Assembly: GCF_000185905.1 (NCBI RefSeq) | Contig: NC_014923.1 | Span: 1,302,001-1,366,000 of the forward strand | From: Mesorhizobium ciceri biovar biserrulae WSM1271 | Lineage (GTDB): Bacteria; Pseudomonadota; Alphaproteobacteria; Rhizobiales; Rhizobiaceae | Reading direction: 5' to 3' | DNA: 64,000 nt | Shown here: positions 62,101-64,000 of the stretch, in pieces | Layout: every line of letters starts with the position of its first letter | Numbering within the stretch: position 1 is the first letter of the stretch | The notes under the pieces: model-generated | Databases searched by the model: none | Told to the model about the DNA's origin: nothing | Seen by the model: the letters and a program-made list of their open reading frames with translations, nothing else | Program-made: the position numbers and the translations under genes

Positions 62101-63759
62101 ATGGCAGATTTCGTTGCTATTCTGAAAAACGCGCTCGACAAGCATGGCGACGAGACGCCGGAAAAGCGTACGCGCATCTATGCCAGCGTTCGCACCATGC
62201 TGGCGAAGAAGCTTGGTGAACGTTCGCCGCCGTGGGCTCCCGAAGCCATAGCCACGCAGATGCGTTCGCTGGAAGACGCCATTACAAGCGTCGAGCGCGA
62301 TTATGCCAAGAGCGTGCCGGAGACCGACCCGCTCGCGGAGCTGGAACACATCTTTTCGTCGATCGATCGCAACAAGAACCAGCCAAGCCATACGAGGCAG
62401 CCGGCGAAGGCGGAATCGGCCTGGCCGGCACCGCCCGTCGCCAAGCCCGAGCCCTATCAACCCGCGCCGCCGCCTGCCGCCAAGGTCGAGCCAAGCTGGC
62501 AAAGATCGACGCCGGCGCCTGCCCAGCCGGCTCGCGCCGACACGCCTCTTCCAGGCATGAACGCCGAGGAGGCGGACGACGAGGCCGATGTCTTTTCCAG
62601 CAACGAAGACAATGAAGAGCCGGTACAGGACACCTTCCAGCGCCTGCGTCCCGCCGAGCGCAAGCGCAGCTATGGCGGGCTGATCGCGGCCGTCGTCGCG
62701 CTGCTGGTCGTTGCCGGCGGCGGCTATGGCATCTGGCTGAACAAGGACGCCTTCGGCAAGATGCTGGGGCTTGGCGGCAATCAGGTAGCGAAAACCGAAC
62801 CCGTGAAGCCGGCGCCGGCCAAGCCGGCAACCGATGCCGCGGCAGCGCCGCCGGCGCCCGCGGCTGGCGGCACGGAAGCCGAAAGCACGAAATTCACCCA
62901 GCGGCTGACACCGCAGGGTGGTGAAGTCGACCCGGGTCCGGCCGGTGGCCAAAGCGGCATCGGCGAAGGCGAATCGGTCGCGGCGCTGACCACCCCGCCC
63001 TCGGCCACGAACGCACCGGCGATTTCCGCACCGGCCGCCGGTACGCCTGCCGCGACTACGCCTCCGGCGACAGATGCCGCCCCCGCAACGCCGCCTGCCA
63101 ACGGAGCAGCGCCTGCAGCGCCGGCCGGTGCTGCCGGCACGCCGCCAGCACCGGCAGGTGCCGCGCCGCCCGCCCCGGCGGCTGCGCCTGCGGAAGCCGC
63201 CCTGCCTGTCGGCCAGAAGGCGATCTTCTATGAGGAGCGCACCAGCACCGCCCAGGGCTCCGCCGAGCCCGGCAACATCGTCTGGTCGCTGGTGCAGGAA
63301 TCGCCCGGTGGCGACCTGCCGCCGGAGCCGGCGATCCGCGCCGAGGCGACCATTCCCGGCAAGGACATCCAGTTGCGCATGACCATCCGCCGCAACACCG
63401 ACCAGACGCTGCCGGCCAGCCATATCATCGAGATGATCTTCCTGACGCCCGACGGTTTCGAGGGCGGCGGTGTCGACAACATCCTGCGCGTTGCCATGAA
63501 GGCTTCGGAGCAGGATGCCGGCAGCCCGCTGATCGGCATTCCGGCCAAGATTGCCGACGGCTTCTTCCTCGTCGCGCTCAACGACACCAAGGCCGACGAA
63601 GACGCCAACATGACCTTGTTGCGCGGCCAGGACTGGATCGACGTGCCGGTGGTCTACAAGACCGGACGGCGGGCGTTGCTGACCATGGAAAAGGGCATTC
63701 CCGGAGAGAAGGTGTTCGACGAGGCAATCAAGGCCTGGCAGGCCAAGACGGCAGGCTGA
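62101..63759 (+). CDS. Single-pass Pro/Ala-rich membrane protein, unknown
   Basis: 552 aa. The N-terminal 95 residues are helical and charged (MADFVAILKNALDKHGDETP; AITSVERDYAKSVPETDPLA), followed by a Pro/Ala linker and an acidic patch (EEADDEADVFSSNEDNEEP). One membrane span near residues 196-215 (YGGLIAAVVALLVVAGGGYG). A very long Pro/Ala segment (about residues 235-365) then a folded C-terminal domain of about 180 residues (EERTSTAQGSAEPGNIVWSL; RMTIRRNTDQTLPASHIIEM). No named family recognised; conserved in rhizobia next to purA as far as I know. Membrane and linker architecture resembles a signalling or envelope-scaffold protein. Confidence 0.75.
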   Translation: MADFVAILKNALDKHGDETPEKRTRIYASVRTMLAKKLGERSPPWAPEAIATQMRSLEDAITSVERDYAKSVPETDPLAELEHIFSSIDRNKNQPSHTRQPAKAESAWPAPPVAKPEPYQPAPPPAAKVEPSWQRSTPAPAQPARADTPLPGMNAEEADDEADVFSSNEDNEEPVQDTFQRLRPAERKRSYGGLIAAVVALLVVAGGGYGIWLNKDAFGKMLGLGGNQVAKTEPVKPAPAKPATDAAAAPPAPAAGGTEAESTKFTQRLTPQGGEVDPGPAGGQSGIGEGESVAALTTPPSATNAPAISAPAAGTPAATTPPATDAAPATPPANGAAPAAPAGAAGTPPAPAGAAPPAPAAAPAEAALPVGQKAIFYEERTSTAQGSAEPGNIVWSLVQESPGGDLPPEPAIRAEATIPGKDIQLRMTIRRNTDQTLPASHIIEMIFLTPDGFEGGGVDNILRVAMKASEQDAGSPLIGIPAKIADGFFLVALNDTKADEDANMTLLRGQDWIDVPVVYKTGRRALLTMEKGIPGEKVFDEAIKAWQAKTAG

Positions 63760-63776
63760 GACGCTGTAGCCGCCGT

Positions 63777-64000
63777 TCAGAAGCCCTGGAACAGTATGTC
63801 GAGCGCAGCGACGATGTCGTCGTGGTGCTTGATCAGGTTCAGCCGACTTTCGCCTAATTCGCTGGCCGGAACGGTGGCAACCAGGTGTGTTGCCATAACG
63901 AGCTTTCGACCGTTGATCTCAAAAATCGGATGAAGCTTTCGCATCGGCGGTGGCACCATTGCTACCGGCAGAAGCGGCACGACCACCCGCGTCTTGAAAT
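63777..64000 (-). CDS. CcdB-like toxin, partial at window end
   Basis: The C-terminal part is visible: FKTRVVVPLLPVAMVPPPMR, then KLHPIFEINGRKLVMATHLV, ATVPASELGESRLNLIKHHD and DIVAALDILFQGF. This matches the CcdB family (gyrase poison): VxPL, the NPxFxIxG-like strand, and the C-terminal AALDxLxxGF with the gyrase-contacting end. The start and the likely CcdA antitoxin lie beyond 64000. Convergent with the membrane-protein gene, 17 bases apart. Confidence 0.85.
   Translation of the reverse strand, partial: FKTRVVVPLLPVAMVPPPMRKLHPIFEINGRKLVMATHLVATVPASELGESRLNLIKHHDDIVAALDILFQGF

Overview
The window is about 64 kb of a GC-rich alphaproteobacterial chromosome. Gene content and order (tol-pal with cpoB, tilS, ftsH and glmM; serC-serA; a ruvCAB cluster behind an RcdA/DUF1465 gene; a GapR/DUF2312 gene; Omp25/RopB-like porins; CtrA-type TTAA-N7-TTAA boxes; families of short palindromic intergenic repeats) point to the Rhizobiales, most likely Mesorhizobium or a close relative. 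That assignment is inference from gene content. There are no tRNA or rRNA genes, no CRISPR array and no prophage. Most of the window is core chromosome with a few small insertions.

Layout. 1-4.2 kb: the 3' part of pyruvate carboxylase, gapR, two small genes of unknown function, msrB. 4.3-10.3 kb: a MoxR ATPase / von Willebrand A (CoxE-like) / GNAT / metallo-beta-lactamase group on the minus strand, split by a LysR-MFS pair. The MBL gene and the MFS gene each carry an apparent frameshift. 10.4-17.6 kb: a 6S RNA upstream of 5-formyltetrahydrofolate cyclo-ligase, a YmdB-type phosphoesterase, TerC, an ArsR/SRPBCC module, yebC, a SelT/Rdx protein, TetR with a DUF1772 membrane protein, rpmE. 17.8-33.3 kb: an ABC exporter, an M32 carboxypeptidase, a MotA-like/OmpA-like pair, hemolysin III, inositol monophosphatase, efp, a Sel1-repeat protein, thiE, an Lrp/DMT-exporter pair, a methyltransferase, a TauE-type permease. 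33.4-38.4 kb: a candidate small RNA and rcdA, each behind a CtrA box, then ruvC, a VapBC-like toxin-antitoxin pair, ruvA, ruvB and a Tat-exported phosphoesterase.

38.4-53.7 kb: a GH5 glycosidase facing ybgC-tolQ-tolR-tolA-tolB-pal-cpoB, then tilS, ftsH, two paralogous secreted Cys-repeat proteins and glmM. Between tolB and pal sits a 23S-IVS-type four-helix-bundle gene (frameshifted) inside inverted, purine-rich repeats. 53.8-64 kb: two porin-like outer-membrane proteins with CtrA boxes, serC-serA behind a structured leader (serC motif), a DUF2231 protein, a second DMT exporter, purA, a Pro/Ala-rich single-pass membrane protein and the end of a CcdB-like toxin.

How it fits together. A large part of the window serves the envelope and the cell cycle: Tol-Pal, porins, FtsH, GlmM, RcdA, GapR and CtrA-box promoters. 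The most unusual items are the tandem Cys-flanked repeat proteins, the inverted-repeat-flanked four-helix-bundle insertion in the tol-pal operon, the toxin-antitoxin insertion inside ruvCAB, the CtrA-box small RNA, and several dispersed hairpin repeats that recur at the 3' ends of genes.
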